Origin: Sperchopsis tessellata | Lineage: Eukaryota > Arthropoda > Insecta > Coleoptera > Hydrophilidae | DNA: 35,990 nt | Reading direction: 5' to 3' | Assembly (NCBI GenBank): GCA_033557685.1 | Contig: JAWQRN010000150.1 | Span: forward strand, 1-35,990 | Shown: positions 21,401 through 31,688 of the stretch, in pieces | Layout of the letters: each line of letters begins with the position of its first letter | Position numbering within the stretch: the first letter of the stretch is position 1 | The notes under the pieces: generated by a model | Told to the model about the DNA's origin: nothing | What the model saw: only the letters and a program-made list of their open reading frames with translations | Databases searched by the model: none | Program-made: the position numbers and the translations under genes

Positions 21401-24400
21401 TACAGGCCTGGTTACGTCTAAGCTTTTAACATGGGTAACAACAGATCTGTAAAAAAAATTATATAGAATAAAGAATGTATTAAGCCTAATAAAATATTTC
21501 ACAAATATAAGTTCACAACATGAAATAATTGAAAAAAAATATTACAGCGTGATATATTTGCTTAGTCTTATCAGAAGAATAAATAATCATGACATCTAGG
21601 ATGGCAGTATACTGGTCTCAAGAAACTCCTTGACGCTGTTATTTCAATCTAGTTTTGGATTTTCTTGTACCTGATTTTTTCCATACCTCTAGCATGTTTA
21701 ATTAAGAGTGGTTGGATGTTATGTGCGCGGGAATCATGAGAGTGGAAGTTGGAAGACAAGTCATTAACATATTCCTCCACACCAGCAACTTAGCTTTCTT
21801 TCTTTTTTTCTTAATCTTTTTCCTCATATACTCTTGGTGGGTGTCGAGGTTTTTCCCCATTTTTACCTCTCATAAAACTCAATCCACTCCTTTCTATTAG
21901 CTGTACACTCCGTTGCCTGCTTCCAGCTCTTTCTTTTGTCTTTTAAAGTTTTGGCGATTGTGTCATTCCTGGTTTTCCGAGGTCTTCTTCTTGATTTCCC
22001 CCCCCCCCAAGCTCTCACCTCCCACACTTGTTTCATTTGCCTGTCGTTTCCCATTCTATTCACATGTCCGAACCATCTCATCTGTCCTTCTTCTATTTTC
22101 TTCTGTGCGGATGTAACTCCGAGCCTCTCTCTTATGTCTGTGTTTCGGATTCTATCTTTCTTTGTAACTCCTTCTACTCTCCTTAGGTATTTCATTTCTG
22201 CCGCCTGCACCCTCGACTTTTGTCTTGTGTTCATCACCCATGTCTCACTTCCACATGTCAGTACCGGCATGTATATTGATTCGAACACTGTTAATTTGGT
22301 CTCCTTTGAAATTTCCCATTTGTTCATGAATACCCCTCTTATAGCACTATAAAATCTCCCTGCAGTCTTGACTCTGTTGTTAATATCACTATCGTATCTT
22401 CCCTGGCTATCTATTACTGATATTTAAATTCTCTGACCTGTTCTAGGTTTTATTCATCTACTTGGTTGTTGATTCTTTTCTCTTCTTTGGATATCACCAT
22501 CACTTTTGTTTTTTCTTTGTTTATTTTCAGTTTTCGTCTATTCAGTGCCTCCTCACATATTTTTAGGTTCTCATTTAGTGCTTTTTCTGATCTCCCAAAT
22601 ATCACTATATCGTCTGCAAATGCACACTCTGTTATCTCTATTTTTTTCATATCCTTGTACCCGATATTATTTCCTTTCGTTCTTGTTTTTGTTTCTTTAA
22701 TAATGTCATCCATTACAGTTATGAATAACAATGGGCTCAAAATTCCTCCTTGCCTAACTCCTTGATTTGTTGTAAATTCTTCCGACTCTTTATTTGCAGT
22801 TCTCATGTAGTTTTGAGTTTGTCTGTACATTGATTTAACTGCCTTAAATAATTCACCTCCCACTCCTTTCTCATGTATGTCCACGGGAATCATGAGAGTG
22901 GATGTTGGAAGACCTACACAAGTCATTAACATATTCCTTCACACCAGCAACTTATATATATGTATGCAGATGTCAGGGTCGTTATTCCGAGCATCCTAAA
23001 CAGAGGTCAGCGATGCTTACGGTGCGTGGCATGACCCATAGTCCTTACAACTGCCTTCTGCATAATGATGGCCCTGCCAGCAAGGCATGATGCTCCTTAG
23101 ATAGGCAGACTATGTCTAATTCACATTCACAGAATCTTTTGGGACACTTCATTCTTAAGAGGCTCAGGGTTTGTATAGATACATTCAGATCTTGATTTTT
23201 TTAGTTTTAACATCATAAGCAATGCATAAAAGTAAACGCTTATGTTGGCATAGCAATTTTATAAATTTTTTAAATTGTTTTCTCTGTAACTTATAGAACT
23301 CCCCACTATTAATACTATTAATATATTATTATTACTTCTATGAGTGAAACGTCGACTAAGCAGCTTACATCCAGACTCTTAGAGTACTTTGCATGTCTCC
23401 AATTGGTCGCATTAACTGGCAAATTGCAGTTGCCATTCTTTACGTTTCTCACATTCTTCATTCTTAGTTTAGTTTTAGTTGGCTTCTTCGATTCCTTCAA
23501 ATCTCCTACAGCCAGGGTACTGGATCACCTTTATCTTATGCAGCTGTCCCCTTAATGCATAATTCCTCATGTGAGCAAACTGACATGCGCTCCAGTCCTG
23601 ATCCTGTTCACCAGCTCCTTGATCTTGATATGTTTCAGCATATTAAAAAACCCTCTAGCATGCCTACAACTCTGTAGAATAATCCAATGTGTCTCTCTTG
23701 TCTTTCATGGATACACCGAGCATTGGTCCTGGAATGTGGAAAGTATCCGCAAAGTACGCCTTCACAAGTATATCTACTTCCTTGTTACTTTCAATACCCT
23801 CATGACTTGAAACGAGCAAGTATGCTTAAAGTATTCTTGCATTCCTAGACTGCCCATGATATTACAGTGCCACCCGAGCTGCTGTGATATCCGAACACTC
23901 ACTTGTGGGAGGTCTCTTCTCTTTTTTTTTCATGAGTTTCAGCAATCAATCTTGAGCGATTATAAGTGTCTTTACGGATATAGAATAACATGCACAGAGT
24001 ACTCCCATGAACACATTGTATAAATAATCTTAACTCTGTCTTTGTAGGTTCTTGGAGTTCTTCATCACACCACCATTAAAATCTGTTTCCAAGGTTCAGA
24101 GGTTTAAATCTCTTAAATCTGCGAAATTCATCGCTTGGCTTGGCACCATCAGTTGATTGGGATGCACTACCAGTCTTTCGCGGTAGCAAGCGCTTCACTT
24201 TCTTCCCAAATGGAAGCAAAAGGAATATCATGATGAGTGTCGCTATTGGGCATATACCAAGGTGCGTTAATGATAGCAGTAGCACTTTATTTTAAAAGCG
24301 CTGCAGTATCTCGATGTTTGAGTTCGCAGCGGTACCCCAGAGTTGAATACCGAATGACCAGATTGGCTTGATTATGGCCTTATAAAGTAGTAGCTTGTTT

Positions 24401-27400
24401 TCCAGGAACAGTTGTGATTTTCTTCCGATTATCCAGTACATTTGCCTGAACTTTAATCCAAGTTGTTTTCGTTTATAAAAATGTGTTTACACCAAGTGAG
24501 TCTACGATGACGTTGCCCTTTTTGCTCAAACTATTTTTGTTTAATTGTGTAAGGATCCTGCTCCCAACATCATACATCATGAACTATGCCCTCATGTGTC
24601 CCAGATAAGCCATTACACGGAGGTTTACCCACATTCCTACGCATGCTCCTTCACATACCTTCCGTACACACCTTTAGGCATGCATACACAGTCTCTATAT
24701 TCATATCTAAACGCAGCGGCGGTTCTTCCACTAGCTCCTCCAGTGCCACTGTTAGTGCTCTCCTGATAGCTCTTATTATTCCTAAACAAGTCAATCTTTG
24801 AATATATTTCTAACAGTCTGGTAGCAAATATCTGCTTGTATCAAGTCTACAAAACCAGTATATCATTATTAGATCCGATGTATCATTCTTGGCTAGGCCA
24901 TCAAAGTCCTAACCACACAGATTAGGGCCTTTTGATAATATTCTGTTTCCCTTGGTGAATCTGCCCTCCATTTGTGATTTCCAGGTCAATTTCTGGTTTA
25001 GGATAACTCTAAGGTATTTGACTTCCGTTACTATAACAATTGTCTCGCTAAAGAGCTTCAGTAGTGCTAGTTGTGGCCAACCTCTCTTCCCCCTCCTCAT
25101 AAAGATGGCTAAAACCGACTTACTAGGATTTACTCTCAGACCTATCTCTACGAACCATGAATTCACGAGATTTAGTGCATTCTCTGTTCTACCATACAGA
25201 TTCTATAATTAGTCGCCCTTGTGTAAAATTTTCTACATTGTCATCATCCTCTTTACATCGTTGACCATCAAACTCTACTTTTAAGGCCTGGATTATCCTT
25301 CGTTTTAACCCTACGAATATCTAGGGGACCGTGACCGGACAACTCACCCTCAATGTCTAGGCATCGGGGAAAGCACTCACTCCCCAAACTTCTCCAAAAC
25401 TGGGATTATCCCTTTTGCTCTACTCAACAGTTGATATACAGTTTCCTCAAATGATCTCCCAGGATGTTGACGTTAGCATGTTACCCTTCTGAACAAAATA
25501 TACTATACGTAAAGACATGTGGAAATTCAAAAGCCATCAAAGGTAAAGGCAGATAGACACAAATATGTAATAATAATGACTTACCCAAAATAATTTCCAG
25601 CAGTTTCGGTTTGTGTTCTGGGTTCATTTGCTATTGACCACATTATAACACTAGGATGATTTTTGTCTCTTCTTATCAACTCCGTTAGTGAATCTTTATG
25701 TTTTTGAAGTAGACTTTGTGAAAAAAGACTGTAAATAAAAAGAAGACTTACTTAAATGTGCAGTTTTATAACAATGTTGATAAGAAATCTGTTAATTTGA
25801 CAAAGACTTGTGAAATTGCGGGGAAAATTTTACAAACCTTAACTGTTATGGAATAAATTGATTGTAGAATTATTGTGATTTGATTACACAATTTTGGTTA
25901 TATAATAAAAAATTAAATATTCGGAATGGTTTTGAAATTATCAGAAATGTGTATGTTTTGTTATTGAAAACACGTGGTGCACAAACGATTGAAATCAGGC
26001 TACTAGTTTTTTTTACAACAGTAAGAAATTATTTTAACGTTTTTTGCTTACTCAGTATCAACACTAGGGCATTCATCAATAATCATAATGCCATATTCAT
26101 CAGCCAAATCCATTATTTCATCAGCGTACGGGTAGTGAGACGTTCTATAAGAATTTCCTCCAACCCATTGTATTAAATTGTAATCTCTTATAACCAGTGG
26201 TAGGTCTAATCCTTTACCACGAATATCAGAATCTTCATGTCGCCCAAAACCACGAAGATAAACTGGTTCATTGTTTATCAGGAGAGTTGTGTTTGTCCAG
26301 CCTATTAATCGAATTCCTATTCGTTGTCGATATACGTCCAATAGGTCACCATCCGCAGAAAGTAACTTTACCTAAAACAAGCAAATATTAAATAAAAAAC
26401 AAATACATTTGTTAAAATATCATAATGCATTGACAGCCAAATGTATACTCTTTTGCAACATAAAGAAAATGATTTCCTATCCTTTATAACATAGCTCTAA
26501 TAAGCTGATTTTTAAATATAACTGAAGCTGCCTACATACAGCTAATTCAAAAACCTTAAATTCATCAAGAAATGGACACTTTTTGTATTCAAAGAGGTGT
26601 TAGGCAAGGAGACACCATATCACCAAAGTTGTTTAATACAGCTTGAGAGTACATATATGTTCCAGGAACTAAATTGGATATCATATTATTAGCACACACT
26701 ATCGAGGAGTTCAAAGAAAAAAATATTTTTCTGGATTCTGAAAGAAGGAATGTAGGCTTTAGGAAGAATCTTAGTAAAATTAAAGTTATGCTCAATAAAC
26801 TAGCTAAGCCAGCTGGTGTGTATATAGAGGGCACACTAATTGAAATCTTAACATCATAGATGAATTTGGGCCAGCTCATAACGATGGATGGAGATAATTC
26901 TTTATAGCATAACAAAGGCTGAATAAGTACAACTGAATGTCTAAGCAAAATATTTAAATCTTAGATACCTTTGTGTTTCAAATACAGGGACTTTGATCAG
27001 TGTGTTTTGCCTGTGATAATGTATATTAGTGAGATGTGGACATTAATGACCTCACATATACAGAAGCTCCAAATAACGCAAAGAAATATTGAGAGATACA
27101 TAATGGGTTTTAAAATAAGTGATAAAAGGCGTTGTGCATGGATAAGAAGTCAGACTAAGGTCAGGGATGTTATAGGGATATTGGAAACGCAAAAGTGGAA
27201 ATGGGCAAGAGATCTTGGAAAGTGAGCAGATTATCGATGGTCAAGGAAATTAACATTGTGAGAGCCGAGAGACAACGTAAAACTAAGACGAAGACCCAAT
27301 GACAGGTGGTACAGAGAACTCAGAAGTTATTTGGGAGTCACGTGGATAAGCGTAGCGAGTGGAAGTAACTTGGGGAGGCCTTCGTTCAGCAGTGGATGAA

Positions 27401-30206
27401 TAACGGCTGATTATGATATATATATATATTTTTTATTGGTTCTTTTTGAGATGCTTGGACACATTTCATATTATTTTAATTCAGCTTTCAAATTTAGAAT
27501 TAAATAAGATAAAATTACCTGCAGTGTATAAAGGTATCCTGGGTTGGGGTTCATCAAATATGGCCACCAAAAATTGGCATTTTGGACTTCTAGCGTTCCA
27601 CTTTCTGTAGCAGCTTTTGCTACCACAATATCGGATTTGTCCAGTAATTCAACTGTATAGGACACATTAACTTCTCTAATTGAATTTATAGCGAAATGTA
27701 CGTACCCTGAAAAAACATAATACATCATAGTTATAGTTCAAAGGCAATAAAATAGTAAATAAAATAAAAAGTTAGAAGGATCAACTAGGAAGTCATACTT
27801 TGGACAATAGAGGATATAGGAACTATAAGAGGTAAATGTGATTGATCCCAGTACCATCAAAAAGGAAAAAAGGGAACTATAAGTAGGTGAAATAAGGGTT
27901 AAAAACTTGGAGAAAGTAAATAATAATCATCAAATCTGAAAATGATTCAAATGAAATCCTTGAAATGGCTAGAAAGTTTTATCAAGAGCTAGATTGATAG
28001 ATACTTGCCAAATAAAAATGATGCCCTTTGCATGTATTCTAGTAACACAAATGTGGTGCTCAATGAACTGGTTATGGCAGTTAATTTGTACATTTAGGAT
28101 ACACTAATCGAAACTGTTACAATGTAACATGTATTTGGGTTGACTTATAATGGCGAATTAATATATTTCTTCAAAAAAGGAGTAATCAGTACAATAGGCT
28201 GTCCAAACAAAATTTTAGTTTGCAAATACTTAAGTGCTTAAAAGACAGGGTCTACAATCAAAGTGTTTTGTCTGTGCTGGTGTATGTTAAGGGGTTTCGC
28301 TCATTCAGAAGCTCAAAACAATGCAAAAAGTATTGATTCATATATGCATGAAGGATTAAAACAGGACGGTGAAATGGTAAATGGAAATGTGTAGAACATT
28401 TAGGAAAGCGAACACATCATTGATTGCCACACGAATTAATCATGTGTGAATAGCAAGACGAGTTAAGACCAAGATGAAAAACTATTTCATCCATCTTTTA
28501 TCATTTAATTTGTCCTTTTGAAAAAATAAAGAATGTCGCTACCTGTGAGATATTTGAATCTACATATGTATGTTCCTTAGGTTTAATTATGTTTTAAGTT
28601 GGTAGCAATGTTAACTACCAAATAATGGCAATGAATGTTTACCAAAACATTCTGCAGTCAACCACCCGAGTGTAAACACTTCAACTTGTAAATATTAGTT
28701 TGTAAATAAATATATAAAAATAACTATAGCATAAGTTATTACACTACCTGTTGTATCCAGTATTGTTGTTGTAACAGTTATATCTTCTATATAATTTATT
28801 GGTGTTGTATACAGCGTCACAGGTCTATGAATTCCAGCATAGTTGAAAAAATCAAAAGTATATGTTTGAATAATTTTTTTTCCATAATCGCTGAAAATAA
28901 ACAAAAAACATACTATAAAAAACAAAAAACCATGGAGATCTATACCGAGCAGAATGTTTAGCTTTTTATTATAAGTAATTATTACATTAAAATTACTTAC
29001 GTAGCCACTTCGTTTATGGCTCCTTGGGGCACAGTATCTTGGAGAAGCGTATTGTCACAGGCTACAGTAACTCTGTTGAGTTGACCAAACTTCAGTACAT
29101 GAGTTACTTCTTTTTGAAATGGTAAATGACCAATTTCGTGGTTCATAATGTAAAAATCGTTAACCCACTGTAACATTGTTACTAAATTATAGTCCTTACT
29201 AACACAAATTATAACAAAACAAAAAACAATGTTAACTTACTACTTGTGCAGCATAAGAAACTGCTGAAAATCTTAGCCATACTTTTGTGTTATTGTCATC
29301 CCACAAATTTGGAACGAAGAATTCTCTATCGTACCAAACAAGCCCCACGTGGTCCCTAATTTTAGGATCTGGTGTGATGTCATTGTAACTTGATGGTACT
29401 GGCATCAATATTGGCTTTATTCCTGTTACCTAAAATGCAAAATGTTATTTTATCTTCTTGATAAAAACTAATTTTAACTAAGATATGAGAATAGTAAAAA
29501 ATGAAGATTCCTTTGGGAGGAGACAGTAATCCATTCACTATAAAGTGGAATGTCTGGAAATGGTGATAGACTAAAAATTTAGTTGGAAAGAGCATTTGGA
29601 TACTGTATTCTAAAAATACTATTAATTTTTTTATTTTTGGCAAGATCTTAGTGTTTATGAAAAATATCAGTTAGGGAATCATCAGTTTTGGATATTCATA
29701 AAGGAAACAGATGTAAATACAGTTTTTTTTATATACCTAGAATTGGTATCTAGCTTTAAACCTATATGTTTGTACAGATGCTTTCGTGGGTGTAGTATGC
29801 AACAGATGGTTTTCGAGTTTAACCCACGTATGTGCTTTTTTGTTTTGAAAAGAACGAGCTTTTTGATAAGCTTTCGATCGATATCCTTCGGCTAAATGTT
29901 TATCAAAAAGCTCGTTCTTCTCAGAACGAAGAAGCACATACGTCGGATAAAACTCGAAAACCATCTGCTGCATATATATATACATATATATATATATATA
30001 CTTACATTTTTTAAACTATTTTTATACCAATGCAACCTAAAGCCTATATATGGGTCATTATCGGGAGAAACTATAAAATTCCATAGACCATTTAATGATA
30101 AAACTTGTCTTGTTTCTGTTTCTCTTGGAAATAAAAGTCCAGATGTATCAATCTGAGCTTGTACCATAGGTATTAGGAGACATATTGCTACCGTAATCAG
30201 TCCCAT
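18284..30206 (-). CDS. GUSB: Beta-glucuronidase (glycoside hydrolase family 2), complete, 11 coding exons
   Basis: Exons in order are 30206-30006, 29429-29241, 29167-29001, 28890-28748, 27706-27519, 26371-26052, 25728-25585, 21446-21362, 19506-19330, 19221-19083 and 18468-18284. Every intron has GT-AG ends and all phases close, giving 645 residues, the usual family length. Residues 1 to about 17 form a signal peptide (MGLITVAICLLIPMVQA). They are followed by the GH2 N-terminal jelly-roll with GLWNF near 40, the Ig-like domain (about 205-305) and the TIM barrel (about 310-615). The acid/base Glu is in WSIANEP (E438), the nucleophile in MSEYGAD (E527), and the glucuronate-binding NxK motif is N592-K594 in GNKKGIF. 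The enzyme removes terminal beta-glucuronic acid from glycosaminoglycans and conjugates, normally in lysosomes. Oddly, the protein ends in HDEL, an ER-retrieval signal. An acceptor AG at 30222-30221 implies a non-coding first exon further upstream. No frameshift or stop was found, so the gene looks functional. Confidence 0.93.
19083..19221 (-). CDS. GUSB: Beta-glucuronidase coding exon 10
   Basis: Covers residues 539-584 plus one base. Contains WSEEFQVSMMSRHFEAFD and GEFIWNFADFKTAQ, the conserved late barrel motif. Confidence 0.95.
19330..19506 (-). CDS. GUSB: Beta-glucuronidase coding exon 9 with nucleophile
   Basis: Covers residues 480-538. SFNRYNSWYSNTG is the active-site loop equivalent to N-x-Y-x-x-W-Y, and KPVLMSEYGADTLEG holds the nucleophile E527. 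Phase 0 at both ends. Confidence 0.95.
19620..20770 (+). repeat. LINE remnant in glucuronidase intron 8
   Basis: Plus-strand frames give DHVFVLRQIAENF followed by VVFLGFVDLKIA (the R-Q-I-x-E-K and F-x-D-L-x-K-A reverse transcriptase segments, about 19715-19800). Later come MKSVMYLGAIIDSAGKFE, NNTVAAALRL, RDKFIKKRDISKK and FNSVYVTYVWI (20225-20415), which match the region after the catalytic core of insect LINE polyproteins. Many stops and frameshifts; catalytic FADD box not found. It is antisense to the host gene. Diffuse LINE-like words continue to about 21240. Confidence 0.65.
21362..21446 (-). CDS. GUSB: Beta-glucuronidase coding exon 8
   Basis: Covers residues 451-479 with HVKSLDVTRPVTIAIARG, matching the A-L-D-x-T/S-R-P-V-T element of the barrel. 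It is small (85 bp) but phase-consistent with both neighbours. Confidence 0.9.
21721..21792. repeat. Direct repeat, left copy, flanking LINE insertion
   Basis: This 72-bp sequence (atgtgcgcgggaatcatgag to accagcaactta) recurs as a 78-bp copy at 22877-22954 with four substitutions and a 6-base insertion. It abuts the A-rich tail of the LINE between the two copies, so it reads as one half of an unusually long target-site duplication. Confidence 0.75.
21793..22876 (-). mobile_element. 5'-truncated LINE insertion with reverse transcriptase, long target-site duplication and A-rich tail
   Basis: Minus-strand motifs in order: GELFKAVKSMYRQTQ, GVRQGGILSPLLFITVMDD, FADDIVIFGRSE (catalytic box), LKINKEKTKVM, then after one frameshift near 22330-22450 FESIYMPVLTCGSETWVMN, RRVEGVTKKDRIRNTDIRER and MRWFGHVNRMGN. 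The protein ends close to 21863. The last bases on the minus strand are A-rich (aaaaagattaagaaaaaaag). Direct repeats of 72 and 78 bp abut both ends, and the element begins inside the palm, so endonuclease and fingers are missing. This is the expected product of incomplete target-primed reverse transcription. The few lesions suggest a fairly recent event. It lies in glucuronidase intron 7, on the same strand as the host gene. Clade uncertain. Confidence 0.82.
22877..22954. repeat. Direct repeat, right copy, flanking LINE insertion
   Basis: 78-bp partner of 21721-21792. By chance its minus-strand reading is in frame with the truncated reverse transcriptase, which adds a false N-terminal extension (VGLPTSTLMIPV) to the open frame. 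Confidence 0.75.
23320..25480 (-). repeat. I/R1-like LINE remnant in glucuronidase intron 7
   Basis: At 24909-25212 the minus strand reads VEIGLRVNPSKSVLAIFMRR then EVKYLRVILNQKLTWKSQ, the thumb region of I/R1/LOA-type elements (N-P-x-K-S, K-Y-L-G-V-x-L-D-x-x-L-x-W). Further on, at about 23520-23600, a frame reads HMRNYALRGQLHKIKVIQ then GCRRFEGIEEA, resembling the T-G-H-x-x-L-R-x-H-L-H-K-I-G tail after RNase H. The stretch between is stopped and shifted. Part of the 4.1-kb intron is therefore LINE-derived. The limits are approximate. Confidence 0.6.
25585..25728 (-). CDS. GUSB: Beta-glucuronidase coding exon 7 with acid/base Glu
   Basis: Covers residues 403-450. RRDKNHPSVIMWSIANEP contains the catalytic acid/base Glu (E438) in the N-E-P signature. 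Followed by a 4.1-kb intron full of LINE sequence. Confidence 0.95.
26052..26371 (-). CDS. GUSB: Beta-glucuronidase coding exon 6
   Basis: Covers residues 297-402 plus two bases. Carries YLRGFGRHEDSDIRGKG (active-site loop), GGNSYRTSHYPYADEIMDLA and MIIDECPSV of the TIM-barrel start. Longest exon of the gene. Confidence 0.95.
26530..27430 (+). repeat. RTE-like LINE remnant in glucuronidase intron 5
   Basis: The plus strand gives QRGVRQGDTISPKLFN (26589-26640), then LDIILLAHTIEEFKEKN where the FADDIVLLA box is partly lost, then FDQCVLPVIMYISEMWTLMT, HIQKLQITQRNIERYIMGF and VRDVIGILETQKWKWARDLG. The tail word is aataacggctgattatgata followed by an (AT)n run at 27417-27429. RTE elements often end in short tandem repeats rather than poly(A). 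Related copies are at 28060-28460 and 33440-33830. Confidence 0.75.
27519..27706 (-). CDS. GUSB: Beta-glucuronidase coding exon 5
   Basis: Covers residues 234-296, the GH2 Ig-like domain, ending in NFWWPYLMNPNPGYLYTLQ. The W-W-P-Y-x-M pattern is typical of the family. Confidence 0.92.
28060..28460 (+). repeat. RTE-like LINE remnant in glucuronidase intron 4
   Basis: Same family as 26530-27430 and more decayed. Shared words are caaagtgttttgtctgtgct, ttcagaagctcaaaacaatg and tcattgattgccacacgaat near the 3' part. Translated pieces FGLTYNGELIYFF and KVFCLCWCML follow the family order. Confidence 0.55.
28748..28890 (-). CDS. GUSB: Beta-glucuronidase coding exon 4
   Basis: Covers residues 186-233. 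Contains FDFFNYAGIHRPVTLYTTP, the conserved end of the N-terminal domain and entry to the Ig-like domain. Confidence 0.92.
29001..29167 (-). CDS. GUSB: Beta-glucuronidase coding exon 3
   Basis: Residues 131-185 plus two bases of codon 186. Reads WVNDFYIMNHEIGHLPF, equivalent to the family's V-W-V-N-G-x-x-x-G-x-H-x-G-G-x-L-P-F stretch. The usual HEGGHLPF is HEIGHLPF here. Confidence 0.92.
29241..29429 (-). CDS. GUSB: Beta-glucuronidase coding exon 2
   Basis: Residues 68-130, phase 0 at both ends. Contains MPVPSSYNDITPD and DHVGLVWYDREFFVP, hallmark N-terminal sugar-binding-fold motifs of GH2 glucuronidases. Confidence 0.93.
29796..29974. repeat. Long imperfect inverted repeat in glucuronidase intron 1
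   Basis: Arms pair in three blocks: 29796-29820 with 29950-29974 (tatgcaacagatggttttcg and on), 29827-29838 with 29932-29943 (acgtatgtgctt), and 29851-29868 with 29901-29918 (agaacgagctttttgata, perfect). The loop is 29869-29900. The mispaired bulges lie between blocks. It ends 32 bases from the exon 1 donor with only a TA microsatellite between. It may be a foldback or MITE-type element; no clear target duplication. Confidence 0.8.
29972..30001. repeat. (TA)n microsatellite
   Basis: Alternating TA with one tacata interruption, directly between the inverted repeat and the exon 1 splice donor of the glucuronidase gene. Confidence 0.85.
30006..30206 (-). CDS. GUSB: Beta-glucuronidase coding exon 1: signal peptide and start of GH2 N-terminal domain
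   Basis: The exon itself probably starts at 30220 after ttttcag, so the ATG at 30206 has 14 bases of 5' UTR in this exon. Residues 1-67 include a hydrophobic leader with a likely cut after VQA, then LLFPRETETRQVLSLNGLWN, the conserved opening of beta-glucuronidases. It ends in phase 0 at GTAAG. Confidence 0.9.
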
Positions 30207-30402
30207 TACAACCAACACAACTGAAAATTAAAAAAAATTGTTAGTAGGGGTATTTAAGATACTACAATAATACTAAGCCTCTTCCCCTCCCTAATTATTA
30301 AGTTGAAGAGTTTGTAGAAAATTGTGTTTGAATCTTAGCAAATGGATTATTTTATGAAAATTCACTAGTTTTTGGAAACTCAAAGATGGCGGCAAAGATA
30401 TA

Positions 30403-31688
30403 ATAGGTCTTTCAATAGGTACGTCTGAACTTTGACAGTTGATTGTGGTTATGTTTGCGTTCTGCGACTTTTGTGTTCTCTTATAGCTGCCATTTAATCA
30501 TGGAAAAGTATATGATTCAACAACGCGTTGAAATTGTAAAAAATTATTATCAAAATTCGTCCTCTGTTCGTCAAACGTTCCGCGAACTACGTGGAATTTA
30601 TGGTCGACATGACCGTCCTACCGAGAGTGCAATTCAACGACTATTCGCAAAATTCGAGGAAACTAGTTCAGTTGCTGATCGAGAAATGCCTGTGCGTCGC
30701 CGAAACGTTCGATCGAACGAGAGTATTGCTGCTGTTGCTGAAAGTGTGCATGAGAACTGGAACCTCTCAGTTTTTCGTCGTTCACAAGAAGTTGACATTT
30801 CCGCGACTTCAACTTGGAGAATTATGCGGAAAGACTTGGGCCTTCATCAATACAAGATTCAATTGACTCAAGAACTAAAGCCAGAAGACCACAGCGCTCG
30901 TCGGACGTTCGCTGATGGGATCCTAGAGCAGTTAGAAACTGACCTCAATTTTGGTGGAAAAATCATCATCAACGACGAAGCGCATTTTTGGCTTAATGGC
31001 TTCGTAAACAAGCAAAATTGTCGGATCTGGGTCGATGACAATCCACAACAGTTCCATGAGCTTCCTTTGCATCTAGAAAAAGTTACTGTTTGGTGTGGAT
31101 TTTGGACGGGGGGCGTCATCGGGCCGTACTTCTTCCGAGACGAGAGAGGAAAGGCGATGACTGTTAACGATGATAGGCATCGAGAGATTATAACTATTTT
31201 TTTTTTGCCAGAATTGGATAAAATAGACATAGAGGACTATTGGTTCAACAAAGATGTCACTACGTGCCCACAGCGGGTGATACATTTGAGTTGTTGAGGA
31301 AAAGTTTCCAGATCATGTTATATCGAAAAGAGGTGACATCAATTGGCCACCAAGATCGTGCGATTTAACCTCAGACTTTTTTCTTTGAGGCTAAGGTAAA
31401 TTTCTGGCATATGCCAATAAGTCAGCAACACTTAATGACCTGGAGAACAACATCAATCGAACCAATGGTGGAATCCAGCCCGATTTATACGAAAATGTCA
31501 TCGCAAATTGGGTCTCTCGGACCAACTCTTGCAAACGAAGCCGCGGAGTTCATTTGAACGATGTTATCTTTAAAACTTTATGGCATTAAATTTACTTCAA
31601 TTTGCAATAAAAATTTCCTTCGTAACTCACATAGAACTCTTTTTATTCAATTTTAAAGATCAGGCGTTCTTACTGGAAGACCCCTTAT
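30403..31688 (+). mobile_element. Tc1/mariner-superfamily DNA transposon, dead
   Basis: The ends are imperfect terminal inverted repeats of about 30 bp. The left reads aggtctttcaataggtacgt and the right, complemented, gggtcttccagtaagaacgc, each followed by a matching ctgaactttga/ctgatcttta. Both are next to TA, the expected target duplication (30401-30402 and 31689-31690). The length of 1.29 kb is typical of mariner-type elements. It holds a broken transposase gene. It lies just upstream of the visible glucuronidase 5' end and in opposite orientation. Confidence 0.85.
30500..31561 (+). pseudogene. Broken transposase of the Tc1/mariner-type element
   Basis: The frame from ATG 30500 runs 265 codons to 31297. 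Residues about 6-55 (QQRVEIVKNYYQNSSSVRQT and on) form the DUF4817-type helix-turn-helix domain. The first catalytic Asp region is INDEAHFWLNGFVNKQNCRI, followed by WCGFWTGGVIGPYFF. The second catalytic block, normally W-F-Q-Q-D-G-A-T-C-H, is WFNKDVTTCPQ, after which the frame is lost. Homologous pieces of the last third (the P-R-S-C-D-L-T block near 31350 and NVIANWVSRTN near 31495) lie in other frames with stops, up to about 31561. Not functional. Confidence 0.88.

Noticed and set aside
22002..22012. Run of about nine C residues
   Set aside because: Simple homopolymer within the LINE coding region; likely slippage or a sequencing artefact, no other meaning seen.
21936..22352. Plus-strand open frame of 138 codons rich in F, S and L
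   Set aside because: Antisense of the LINE reverse transcriptase C-terminal part.
21725..22954. Long direct repeats as LTRs of a retrovirus-like element
   Set aside because: The repeats are only 72-78 bp, no primer binding site or polypurine tract was seen, and the enclosed reverse transcriptase is LINE-type with an A-rich tail.
29796..29974. Inverted repeat as a classical microRNA precursor
   Set aside because: The stem is much longer than a typical animal pre-miRNA and its loop and bulges do not suggest one; kept only as a foldback.
30868..31230. Minus-strand open frame of 120 codons
   Set aside because: Complement of the transposase reading frame.
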